DNA of 64,000 bases. Origin: CATOSD01 sp965203135 (GTDB lineage Bacteria > Chloroflexota > Dehalococcoidia > Lucifugimonadales > CATOSD01). How positions within the stretch are numbered: the first letter of the stretch is position 1; every line of letters begins with the position of its first letter. Below are positions 24,230-31,686 of the stretch, in pieces. The stretch is taken from NCBI GenBank assembly GCA_965203135.1, contig CBDBBO010000002.1, positions 186,001 to 250,000 of the forward strand. The letters are read 5' to 3'. Below the pieces are notes generated by a model, which saw only the letters and a program-made list of their open reading frames with translations, was not told where the DNA came from and searched no databases. Made by a program: the position numbers and the translations under genes.

Positions 24230-25804
24230 ATGAACGACGCGGGCGAATTGAACGAGACCCGATGGGCGGACGCCCGGAAGCATTTCCTCTGGGGCGCCCT
24301 GGGCGCCGTGGGCATGGCGCTGTTCACGTTTGCGGTGCGGTCTGTGGTGAGCGCGCAGTCGGTGCTGGAGCTCGCCGCGGACTGGTTCACGATGCACCTG
24401 CCCCCGGAGCTGTTCGACCTGCTGCTGGAGAACCTGCTGTTCAACGCGAAGCCGCTGATGTTCGCCGGTCTCGTGGTCGCGCAGGTGATCGCCGGAGGCG
24501 CACTAGCCGCGCTGTACGGTCGTTACGTGGCTGGGCGAGCCGCGTCGGAGCTGCTGGTGTGGGTGTACGCTGCGGGCCTTGGGCTGGCGCTGTGGCTCGC
24601 GGCGCAGCTTGTGCTGGTGCCGCTGTTCGGCGGCGGCTTCTTCGGCGCCAGCGTAGTGGGCGGCGCGGTCGCATTCCAGGTGACCTCGATCGGCTCGACG
24701 CTCGTGTACGCGCTGGTAATCGGCTTCTTCTTCTCCGGCGAGACGCATGGCGCAAGTGAGGGGGAGGGACCGTCGACGGGGACGTCGGACAGGCGGGCCT
24801 TTCTCAAGAAGGCGGGCGTGTGGGCCGCCGTGATCGCGGGGGTCGCAATCGGCCTGAAGCTGGCTACGGACAGGCTGGGCGGCCAGATGGGATCGAGCGG
24901 CTCGTTCCGGACCCAAGGGGTGCTGTCCACGGAGGTGACGCCGAACGACGAGTTCTACATCGTCTCCAAGAACTTCATCGACCCGGAGGTAAAGGAACAG
25001 GGGTGGATCCTGGAAATCGACGGGCAGGTGGAGGTGCCCTACTGGGTCGACTACCAGCAGCTCATCTCGATGCCGTCCGTAGAGGAGTACGTGACGCTGG
25101 AGTGCATCAGCAACCTGGTGGGCGGCGACCTGATAAGCAACGCGAAGTGGACGGGCGTGCCGCTGCGCGCTTTCCTGGAGCGGGCTAGGCTGAAGCCGAG
25201 CGTGGTAGACATCGCCTTTCACGCCCAGGACGGCTACAGCGAGAGCATACCGCTGGAGATGGCGATGCGGGACGAGGTGATGGTGGCGTACCAGATGAAC
25301 GGTGAGCCGCTGCCGAGCAAGCACGGCTTCCCGGCGAGGCTGATCGTGCCCGGCTTCTTCGGGCTGAAGCACGTGAAGTGGCTGACCAAGATCGAGCCGG
25401 TGGTGCACGACTTCCGGGGGTACTGGCAGCAGCGCGGCTGGACGGACGTGCCCTGGGTGAAGACGTTTTCGCGCATCGACGTGCCGTCGCACACTTCGGT
25501 AATCGAGGGCGGGACCGTGTCGCTGGGCGGCGTGGCGTTCGCGGGCGACAGGGGCATCGCGAACGTCGAGGTGAGCCTGGACGACGGCGCGACGTGGGTT
25601 CCGGCCACGAGCATCAGCGAGCCGCTGTCCCCTTACACCTGGGTCATCTGGCGGGCCGAGCTACCCGTGCCCGCCGTGCCGGAGTTCGGCGTCCGCGTGC
25701 GCGCCACCGACGGCGCGGGCGAGGTGCAGACCGCCGAGGTGCGGAAGTCGCTGCCGAGCGGGGCGACGGGGCACCACGCGATACGGCTGGAGGCGGGAGC
25801 GTAG
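24230..25804 (+). CDS. Membrane-anchored sulfite-oxidase-family molybdopterin oxidoreductase
   Basis: The 524-residue product begins with about four hydrophobic helices (residues 18-170). An Arg-rich DRRAFLKKAGVWAAVIAGVA segment resembles a twin-arginine-type motif without the full RR pair. Then comes the molybdopterin-binding domain, with the Mo-ligating Cys in VTLECISNLVGGDLISNAKW and GFPARLIVPGFFGLKHVKWL. The C-terminal beta domain (VSLGGVAFAGDRGIANVEVS, DDGATWVPA) is the dimerisation domain of sulfite oxidases. It probably oxidises sulfite or a related small substrate outside the membrane; acceptor unknown. A modAB molybdate uptake pair lies at 49670-51142. Confidence 0.88.
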   Translation: MNDAGELNETRWADARKHFLWGALGAVGMALFTFAVRSVVSAQSVLELAADWFTMHLPPELFDLLLENLLFNAKPLMFAGLVVAQVIAGGALAALYGRYVAGRAASELLVWVYAAGLGLALWLAAQLVLVPLFGGGFFGASVVGGAVAFQVTSIGSTLVYALVIGFFFSGETHGASEGEGPSTGTSDRRAFLKKAGVWAAVIAGVAIGLKLATDRLGGQMGSSGSFRTQGVLSTEVTPNDEFYIVSKNFIDPEVKEQGWILEIDGQVEVPYWVDYQQLISMPSVEEYVTLECISNLVGGDLISNAKWTGVPLRAFLERARLKPSVVDIAFHAQDGYSESIPLEMAMRDEVMVAYQMNGEPLPSKHGFPARLIVPGFFGLKHVKWLTKIEPVVHDFRGYWQQRGWTDVPWVKTFSRIDVPSHTSVIEGGTVSLGGVAFAGDRGIANVEVSLDDGATWVPATSISEPLSPYTWVIWRAELPVPAVPEFGVRVRATDGAGEVQTAEVRKSLPSGATGHHAIRLEAGA

Positions 25805-26050
25805 TAGGGCGAGGAGTCCTGGGATGGATCGCGGCTTGTTCGGCTGACCCGTTTGATGTAACTCCGTTTTGGTCCGATATCCGGCATGTTCCCATCAACT
25901 AGAAATCTGAATCCCCGCTGAGGTAAATGGCCCCAGCACATCGGAGGGTGTGTCTACCCTACCTATGATGTTCATTACGTTCAACAAAGTTCTGGAGATA
26001 GGTGCTCAATTTTCCATTCCGAAGTGGGCGTAGTCACTAGGATTGCTCAA

Positions 26051-26986
26051 ATGAAAATAGCCTTTTGGCTCGTGATTTGCTCTCTCGCAGTCGTTGCACT
26101 GGTACTTGTCGCACAGGTAGTGATGGCTTTGCTCACCATTGTGGCTGCTACCAATCTGGAAGGCCCCGGTCTTGTTGAGGGCGAGGACATCAGTAGTCTT
26201 CCCGCTCAGCTTACACCTCAGTGGACTCCAGACAGCGAACGCATAGTGTTCGGAGACTGGACACACGTTTACATAGTCGAGTCTGACGGGTCGCGTCTAC
26301 AAGAGCTTGACGGTGCCGTCAGCGAGTCCGGAAGGGCACACTCCCCAAGTGTTTCGCCCGACGGAAACCAGGTTGCATTCGTGACCAAAAACAAAGTCCA
26401 TACGATGGACCTCGATGGCTCTGGCAGGCGTCGGCTTGATGTGGAAGGTTCCTTTCACAACTTTCCAGCTTGGTCGCCCGACGGCAACCGCATTGCGATC
26501 GTGTCCGACTATAAGGCCTATACTACGGCCCCTGACGGTTCAGAAGTTCGAAGCATTGCTCGTTCGCTTTTCGTGCAGTGGGGCGCGCCTCCAGTGTGGT
26601 CGTCAGATGGGCGAAGCCTCGCAATTCTGCGAAGCAATCAGTTCTCGGCAAGCGAGTGTGGCGACCGCATGGTTCCAACAGGTTTGTACATCGCTGGAGA
26701 GGACGGCAGTAGGCAAAGGGAAATTGGTCAAATTTTCAAGACAGCCTTGCCGATGTGGTCGCCGGATGGACTATGGGTCATCTTCCCGACTCCTTCGGAA
26801 GAAGGCTGTGATCTTGCAGCCATGCAGGCAGTGGCTCCCGACGGGTCGGCGTCTAGCACAATCCTGACATATCCGCGCTCTCATGATATTAGCGACGCGT
26901 CGTGGTCGCCCGATGGCTCCGCGATTCTGATGGGGTCGACGATTGTCAAGGCGGACGGCTCGGAGGCCAGGGCTATCGCATACTAA
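26051..26986 (+). CDS. Membrane-anchored beta-propeller (TolB/WD40-like) protein, truncated by IS
   Basis: The ATG at 26051 (MKIAFWLVICSLAVVALVLV) gives an N-terminal membrane anchor; a GTG at 26024 is less likely. Four to five propeller blades follow with the PD40 pattern W-S/T-P-D-G/S-x-R/Q-I/V-A/V-F (WTPDSERIVFGDW, VSPDGNQVAFVTK, WSPDGNRIAIVSD, WSSDGRSLAILRS, WSPDGSAILMGST). The frame runs into the ISAs1 element at 26968 and stops at 26986. Removing the element and one 10-base duplication restores the frame into 28208-28508. Such propellers usually mediate protein contacts at the cell surface; this one has no catalytic domain. Confidence 0.8.
   Translation: MKIAFWLVICSLAVVALVLVAQVVMALLTIVAATNLEGPGLVEGEDISSLPAQLTPQWTPDSERIVFGDWTHVYIVESDGSRLQELDGAVSESGRAHSPSVSPDGNQVAFVTKNKVHTMDLDGSGRRRLDVEGSFHNFPAWSPDGNRIAIVSDYKAYTTAPDGSEVRSIARSLFVQWGAPPVWSSDGRSLAILRSNQFSASECGDRMVPTGLYIAGEDGSRQREIGQIFKTALPMWSPDGLWVIFPTPSEEGCDLAAMQAVAPDGSASSTILTYPRSHDISDASWSPDGSAILMGSTIVKADGSEARAIAY
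26958..26967. repeat. Target-site duplication (left), ISAs1-type element
   Basis: GCTCGGAGGC, repeated exactly at 28198-28207 on the other side of the element. Confidence 0.93.
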
Positions 26987-28197
26987 CGTGCGGATCCCAT
27001 AAGGACCTTGAGCAGGTACTTCTCGTCCCAGCCGGCGCGCTTGCGCTTGCCGGCTATACTTGCCTTCAGCGTGGCTTCGCGCTTGAGCATGTTCAGCGCC
27101 ATGCGCCGCATAGTCGAGAAGTTCTGGGCTGCGTTGCCCTTTCTCACGAGGCAATAGTCTTCGCCGAATGTTACGTCCAGCACCCAATGAACCGAGTTTT
27201 CGATGCCCCAATGTGCTCTCACGCACTCCAGCATCGACTCGGCGTCGCCCGAAAGACTCGATATGAAATAGCGAGTTTCGATCGACCTCTCACCGCCTGT
27301 CAGCCGCTCAGATTCCACCATCGCCACGCTGGCAAGCTTGGACCACTCCCCGGCGTCGTTCAGGTATGCGATGTGGTCCGGGTCGTTGACCGTCCGGCAC
27401 CGCCTTGTCTCAATTCGGCCATGTCCTTTGTCGACTGTCTCGACGAAGTTGGGGGAGCGACCGTCGATTTTCGTCTCGCGCTCATCATCGAAAATCTCCA
27501 CCACGTCGTCGTACAGACTCGGCTGATTCTTCTTCAGGGCCAGTACGTAGTCGGCTTTCTGCTCGATTATCTTCTCAGCGACCTCTTTTTGGCACCCAAT
27601 GGCGTCGATGGTCACCGTGGATTCGGACACGTCAAGCATATCGAGCAACTTGGGTATGGCGGTTATCTCGTTGGAACGCTCATCCACCTTGAGCTGTCCA
27701 AGTATCATTTTATTGCTCTTGGCCCAGGCGCTCACCATGTGGATTGGAGGAATGTCCGCGTCGCCGGAGCGTCGCAACGTCTTGCCGTCTATGGCCACCA
27801 CATCCCCCTTGGTCATCTCGCTGATGGTCGCCATCCATTCGCTGAAGCACTCCTGGAACTTCTCGGGGTTCAGCATGGAGAAGACCCTTCCGAAAGTGTC
27901 GTGGGATGGGATCCCATTGGGCAGGTCGAGCAGACTCTCGAACCACTCCCTCTTGGACTTGCCAAACATCTCCACGTCGGTCCACGAGTCCGCGCCGCCG
28001 GTGACTGCGCTCAGGGCGATGAAGATGACGTTTCTCAGTTCATGGCGCCTGGCGCGGTGGTCTCTGGGGTCTTCCAGATTCTCGCAGTGATTCAACAAGC
28101 TTGACGCCAATACAGAGTTCACGTGACCGCCTCCAATCTCGATTTGGCCACGAGTCTACACCCAATCCTAGAATCAAGTCAGTATGCGATAGCCCTG
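26968..28197 (-). mobile_element. ISAs1-family insertion sequence, intact, 1230 bp
   Basis: Terminal inverted repeats CAGGGCTATCGCATACT (26968-26984) and its complement (28181-28197) flank one minus-strand transposase gene. A perfect 10-base target duplication surrounds it, usual for ISAs1 elements. It is inserted in the beta-propeller gene beginning at 26051. Confidence 0.95.
26983..28122 (-). CDS. ISAs1-family transposase
   Basis: The 379-residue protein is an H-repeat-type (IS4-related DDE) transposase. It has an N-terminal LEDPRDHRARRHELRNVIFI, GIPSHDTFGRVFSMLNPEKF, the first Asp in GDVVAIDGKTLRRSG, the second in TVTIDAIGCQKEVAEKI with ADYVLALKKNQPSLYDD, and the late RAHWGIENSVHWVLDVTFGE. 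Length and motifs are complete and there is no frameshift, so it looks active. Its TAG lies inside the left terminal repeat. Confidence 0.95.
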   Translation of the reverse strand: MNSVLASSLLNHCENLEDPRDHRARRHELRNVIFIALSAVTGGADSWTDVEMFGKSKREWFESLLDLPNGIPSHDTFGRVFSMLNPEKFQECFSEWMATISEMTKGDVVAIDGKTLRRSGDADIPPIHMVSAWAKSNKMILGQLKVDERSNEITAIPKLLDMLDVSESTVTIDAIGCQKEVAEKIIEQKADYVLALKKNQPSLYDDVVEIFDDERETKIDGRSPNFVETVDKGHGRIETRRCRTVNDPDHIAYLNDAGEWSKLASVAMVESERLTGGERSIETRYFISSLSGDAESMLECVRAHWGIENSVHWVLDVTFGEDYCLVRKGNAAQNFSTMRRMALNMLKREATLKASIAGKRKRAGWDEKYLLKVLMGSAR

Positions 28198-28207
28198 GCT
28201 CGGAGGC
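28198..28207. repeat. Target-site duplication (right), ISAs1-type element
   Basis: Second exact copy of GCTCGGAGGC. Confidence 0.93.
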
Positions 28208-28508
28208 CCGAAGTGTCTCTGCTCCGAGGGGCCACTCGTCCTGGTCTTTCGACGGGTCCAGGATAGCTGTTCACGTCCCTTGGCATCCATCCGGGATCTC
28301 CCCCTTTGGATACAGCGGCCCTGTCGTGCTCTACACCATGGCCTCCGACGGCACGGACATCCGCGTGCTGGTGGAGCAGGACGCGGAGGGCAACCTATCA
28401 GCCGCCAACGGCAGGCCGCTGAGCTACATTCCGACAGACAAAGAGCAAAACCAACAGTGTCTCGAGCTCGCCAAACCTGGCGTGCTGAAGTACTGTGAAG
28501 AGGAATGA
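28208..28508 (+). pseudogene. 3' remnant of the beta-propeller gene
   Basis: After virtual excision the codon split at 26966-26967/28208 reads Ala and continues RSVSAPRGHSSWSFDGSRIA, another propeller blade, then PVVLYTMASDGTDIRVLVEQ and a tail ending KPGVLKYCEEE. It is therefore the last 100 residues of the protein starting at 26051. It lacks its own start signals. Confidence 0.85.
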
Positions 28509-28550
28509 AGCTATGCGGTCCGGGCAACAGCGACGAGCGCGTCACGCGGC

Positions 28551-28580
28551 TTGTAAAGCGTCGTTGCGCATCGCTATAAT
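28551..28580 (+). promoter_or_regulatory. Sigma70-type promoter for dnaJ-prmA
   Basis: TTGTAA (28551-28556), an 18-base spacer and a perfect TATAAT (28575-28580), about 98 bases upstream of the dnaJ start. No CIRCE-type heat-shock operator was seen. Confidence 0.65.
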
Positions 28581-28677
28581 TCAGGGGCGTGTGAAATGTC
28601 GCACAGACATACCGTTGATGCCGTGTCGTGGTAAGCCTGTTGTCCGCATGGGGCGCGGTTGGAAGCCTGGACCTTAG

Positions 28678-29811
28678 ATGACTACTCAGAAGCGAGACTA
28701 TTACGAGGTGCTGGACGTCGCACGCGGGGCCTCCGAGGAGGACATCCGGCAGGCGTTCCGTAAGAAGGCGCTCGAGTACCATCCGGACCGAAACAAGTCG
28801 GACGACGCCACCGAGAAGTTCAAGGAGATCAACGAGGCGTACCAGGTGCTCTCGGACGCCAAGAAGCGCGCGAGCTACGACCAGTTCGGCCACGCGGGGG
28901 TGACCGGCAACGGGGGACGCGGCTTCGAGGGCTTCGACAACTTCGGCGGCTTCGGCGACATATTCGACGCCTTCTTCGGCGGTGGCCCGACGACGGCGCG
29001 CGCTAACGCGCCGCGCCGCGGCGCAGACCGTGAGCTGGTGATCGATCTCTCGTTCGACGAGGCGGTGTTCGGCGTGGAGAGGGAGATCGACGTCGGGCGC
29101 ATCGAGGTTTGCGGGAAGTGCCGCGGAAGCCGGAGCGCGCCGGGCAGTACGCCGTCAAGGTGTCCCAACTGCAACGGGCAGGGTCGGATCCGCCGCTCGC
29201 ATCAAGGGATATTCGGCCAGTTCAGCCAGGTGACCACGTGCGGCTCGTGCCGGGGCGAGGGCAAGGTGATCTCGGACCCGTGCGAGAACTGCCGCGGCGC
29301 CGGACGCGAGCAGAGGCGGCGCAAGCTGGAGGTGTCGGTGCCCGCCGGCGTGGATTCCGGCACGCAGATTCGTCTGAGTGGAGAGGGCGACCACGGCGCG
29401 AACGGCGGGCGTCCGGGCGACCTGTACGTGTCGCTGCGGGTCAGTCCGCACAAGTACTTCGAGCGGGACGGCAACGACATCCTGTACGCGATGCGCATCA
29501 ACGTGGCCCAGGCCGCGCTGGGGGCCGATCTGAAGGCGCCGACGCTGGAGGAAGAGGACGGCCTGCAGGTGAGCATTCCCGCGGGTATCCAGAGCGGCGA
29601 GGTGCTGCGCTACAAGGGCAAGGGAGTGCCTCACCTGCGCAGGAACCGTCGGGGCGACCAGCTCGTGCAGGTGATCGTCGATACTCCCAAGTCGCTCAAC
29701 GACGAGCAGGTGAGGCTGTTCCGCGAGCTGGCGCTGAGCTTTGGCGTGGACGCGCCGGAGAGGGACAAGGGCTGGCTTCGCAAGATCAAGGACGCGTTAG
29801 CCGGCAGCTAG
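28678..29811 (+). CDS. dnaJ: Chaperone protein DnaJ
   Basis: The 377-residue protein has a J domain at 5-70 with the HPD motif in YHPDRNKSD, a Gly/Phe-rich segment (about 75-105), four CxxCxGxG-type zinc repeats (CGKCRGS, CPNCNGQG, CGSCRGEG, CENCRGAG) and the C-terminal client-binding domains. It stimulates the ATPase of DnaK and hands over unfolded proteins. dnaK and grpE are not in the window. prmA starts eight bases after the stop, so they form an operon. Confidence 0.96.
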   Translation: MTTQKRDYYEVLDVARGASEEDIRQAFRKKALEYHPDRNKSDDATEKFKEINEAYQVLSDAKKRASYDQFGHAGVTGNGGRGFEGFDNFGGFGDIFDAFFGGGPTTARANAPRRGADRELVIDLSFDEAVFGVEREIDVGRIEVCGKCRGSRSAPGSTPSRCPNCNGQGRIRRSHQGIFGQFSQVTTCGSCRGEGKVISDPCENCRGAGREQRRRKLEVSVPAGVDSGTQIRLSGEGDHGANGGRPGDLYVSLRVSPHKYFERDGNDILYAMRINVAQAALGADLKAPTLEEEDGLQVSIPAGIQSGEVLRYKGKGVPHLRRNRRGDQLVQVIVDTPKSLNDEQVRLFRELALSFGVDAPERDKGWLRKIKDALAGS

Positions 29812-29819
29812 GTGACGCT

Positions 29820-30746
29820 GTGAAGTGGCTGGAGCTGAGCGTCAGCGCGCCCCCCGAGTTCGTCGAACCGCTGTCCCATATCTTCTACCGCTACGGTCAC
29901 GGCGGCGTGGCGCTGGAGCAGGAAGGCGGCTTCAACCCCGACGAGGGGGAGACGCCCAGCGAGACCGCTTGGGTCACGCTCAAGACCTACCTCCCCATCA
30001 ACGATTCCACCGACGAGCGCCGCAACCGCATAGACGTCGGCGTGCGTCTGGTGGCGCACGTTGGGCCGGTGACCGAGCTGATGGCCCGCACTGTGGACGA
30101 GGACGAGTGGCAGAATAGCTGGAAGGACCACTTCCACGTGCTGCGCGTCGGGCGGCGGCTGGTGGTCAAACCAACGTGGCGGGAGTACGAGCCGGAACAC
30201 GACGACGTGGTGATCGTGCTGGATCCGGGCATGGCGTTCGGCACAGGCCACCATCCCACGACGCGGTCGTGCCTGGAGGCGCTTGAGCGGCTGGTGGAGC
30301 CGGGGGCGTCGGTGCTCGATTTCGGGTGCGGCTCGGGCATCCTGTCCATCGCGGCGTCCAAGCTGGGGGCGAGCAGCGTGCTGGGGGTTGAGGCGGACTC
30401 GTCGGCGGTGCGGGTGGCCAAGCAAAACGCTCGCGAGAACAGGGTGGAGCACAACGTGAGAGTGTTGGAGGGGACGCTGCCGCGTCCGGAGGCGCGAGCG
30501 GGGGAGTTCGACTTGGCGGTGGCGAACATCTCGGCGAAGGTGGTATCGGAGGCGGCTGGGGAGCTGGTGAGCGCGGTGAAGCGCGGAGGCTACGTCATCG
30601 CGTCGGGGATAATCGCGGACAACAGGGCGATCGTGGAGAGCGCGATGGCCGCCGCGGGTGCGGCCCTGACGGACGACATCGTGGACGGCGACTGGGTGAC
30701 GCTGGTGTACGCGGTCGGTGGGCTGAGTGCGGGGCGAAGGGCCTAG
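29820..30746 (+). CDS. prmA: Ribosomal protein L11 methyltransferase
   Basis: The 308-residue enzyme starts at a GTG (VKWLELSVSAPPEFVEPL). The N-terminal substrate-binding domain is followed by the class I methyltransferase fold with VLDPGMAFGTGHHPTTRSCL, the SAM loop VLDFGCGSGILSIAASKLGA and the catalytic-loop motif DLAVANISAKV (NxSA, where NPPY/NILA is usual). It trimethylates L11. Adjacent placement to dnaJ is common in bacteria. The stop overlaps that of the convergent DUF2442 gene. Confidence 0.93.
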   Translation: MKWLELSVSAPPEFVEPLSHIFYRYGHGGVALEQEGGFNPDEGETPSETAWVTLKTYLPINDSTDERRNRIDVGVRLVAHVGPVTELMARTVDEDEWQNSWKDHFHVLRVGRRLVVKPTWREYEPEHDDVVIVLDPGMAFGTGHHPTTRSCLEALERLVEPGASVLDFGCGSGILSIAASKLGASSVLGVEADSSAVRVAKQNARENRVEHNVRVLEGTLPRPEARAGEFDLAVANISAKVVSEAAGELVSAVKRGGYVIASGIIADNRAIVESAMAAAGAALTDDIVDGDWVTLVYAVGGLSAGRRA

Positions 30747-30970
30747 CCACGCAAGCCTGTAACCGCCTCGTACAGCCATTCCGGCGCGAAGTCCGCGCCG
30801 TTGTCCCAGCATATGCAGTTCCACTCGAAGCTCAGCCTCACCGTGGCGAAGTATGCCGGGTTCTTGAGCGGTTCGAAGACCGACCCCCAGATCTCGCTCT
30901 CAAGGTCGATCACACCTTCCGCGCCATCCCTGAACTTGACCCAGACCTTGTAATCCGAGATGTGCTTCAT
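30743..30970 (-). CDS. DUF2442 domain-containing protein
   Basis: The core reads MKHISDYKVWVKFRDGAEGV, then IDLESEIWGSVFEPLKNPAY and WDNGADFAPEWLYEAVTG, matching DUF2442, a small family often paired with DUF4160 in toxin-antitoxin-like settings. The ATG at 30970 gives 75 residues, but homology-like sequence (EIPQLVD) extends a few codons upstream, so a non-ATG start near 30995 is possible. A DUF4160 fragment lies just upstream on the same strand and overlaps its beginning. Confidence 0.7.
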   Translation of the reverse strand: MKHISDYKVWVKFRDGAEGVIDLESEIWGSVFEPLKNPAYFATVRLSFEWNCICWDNGADFAPEWLYEAVTGLRG

Positions 30971-30998
30971 ATCGACGAGCTGGGGGATTTCGTCGATT

Positions 30999-31122
30999 AG
31001 TCCAGAGGAGCTATTCGGTTCAGCCGTATCCGTTGCCGTGCGAGTGTCCAATTCTCCAACAACTCCTCTCTGTGCAGGTCGAGCCATTCCAGAACAAGTC
31101 TCCGGGTCTTGGTATAGAGCAT
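30999..31122 (-). pseudogene. DUF4160 C-terminal remnant
   Basis: In a frame different from its DUF2442 neighbour, the minus strand encodes LVLEWLDLHREELLENWTLA followed by RQRIRLNRIAPLD and TAA at about 31000. This is the characteristic C-terminus of DUF4160 proteins. Upstream the frame has only TRR and then a TAG, and the family's N-terminal part (with its HFHA motif) is missing, so the gene is a truncated relic. Confidence 0.55.
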
Positions 31123-31214
31123 ATGTGTAACGCTTGACTGAGGCGGGATCTATAGAACAGGAAGAGTTGTAGGAACACTTATAGCAACCCAATGCTGGTG
31201 ACTTAGCTGGAACC

Positions 31215-31553
31215 TCAAAGGGGAAAGTGCTGCCACGTGAATCGTTCCTGCCAATTCCCATCCGAATGAAGGTAGGAGATGAACGCACTCACAATCTGCT
31301 CTATGCTAATGTCGTCTTGGCACAAGTAATGATTGTGTAAGTCACCCTCTTGGTACTCCAAGAGAATAGATATTCCATATGGAGACTCTTCATCGTTAGC
31401 AAACAGCGTCTGTATATAGGTCATGTCATCAATCTCTAAGATGGCGATTTCTTCACAGAAAGGGTCCAAACCCCTTATGGTTGTTTCAATAAGTTTGTCG
31501 TTGAGTTCTTCTAGGGTTGTCGTGCCGCTTTCCTTGATGGTGATGAGTTTCAT
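31215..31553 (-). CDS. Small acidic hypothetical protein
   Basis: The 112-residue product is strongly acidic with alternating strands and helices (MKLITIKESGTTTLEELNDK, then EEIAILEIDDMTYIQTLFAN, ending DGNWQERFTWQHFPL). Base composition is far AT-richer than in the housekeeping genes, suggesting transfer. It has no signal or membrane segment. The look is that of an immunity or antitoxin-type protein, but I do not recognise the family. It is divergent from the NTPase gene at 31687 with 133 bases between them. Confidence 0.55.
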   Translation of the reverse strand: MKLITIKESGTTTLEELNDKLIETTIRGLDPFCEEIAILEIDDMTYIQTLFANDEESPYGISILLEYQEGDLHNHYLCQDDISIEQIVSAFISYLHSDGNWQERFTWQHFPL

Positions 31554-31686
31554 GTGATCGTACTGCCTCGCTGAACACTCGTATGAGCCTGCACTTTTTG
31601 TTCATGGTGAACTAAGGTATCATACATCTTGATCCGCTACACCGTTCACGAATTGCAATGGGGCGCATGCCGCAACTGAGGTTGAT

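Noticed and set aside
29109..29808. Extended prmA frame starting inside dnaJ
   Set aside because: The upstream part is a shadow of dnaJ; the GTG at 29820 gives the normal PrmA length.
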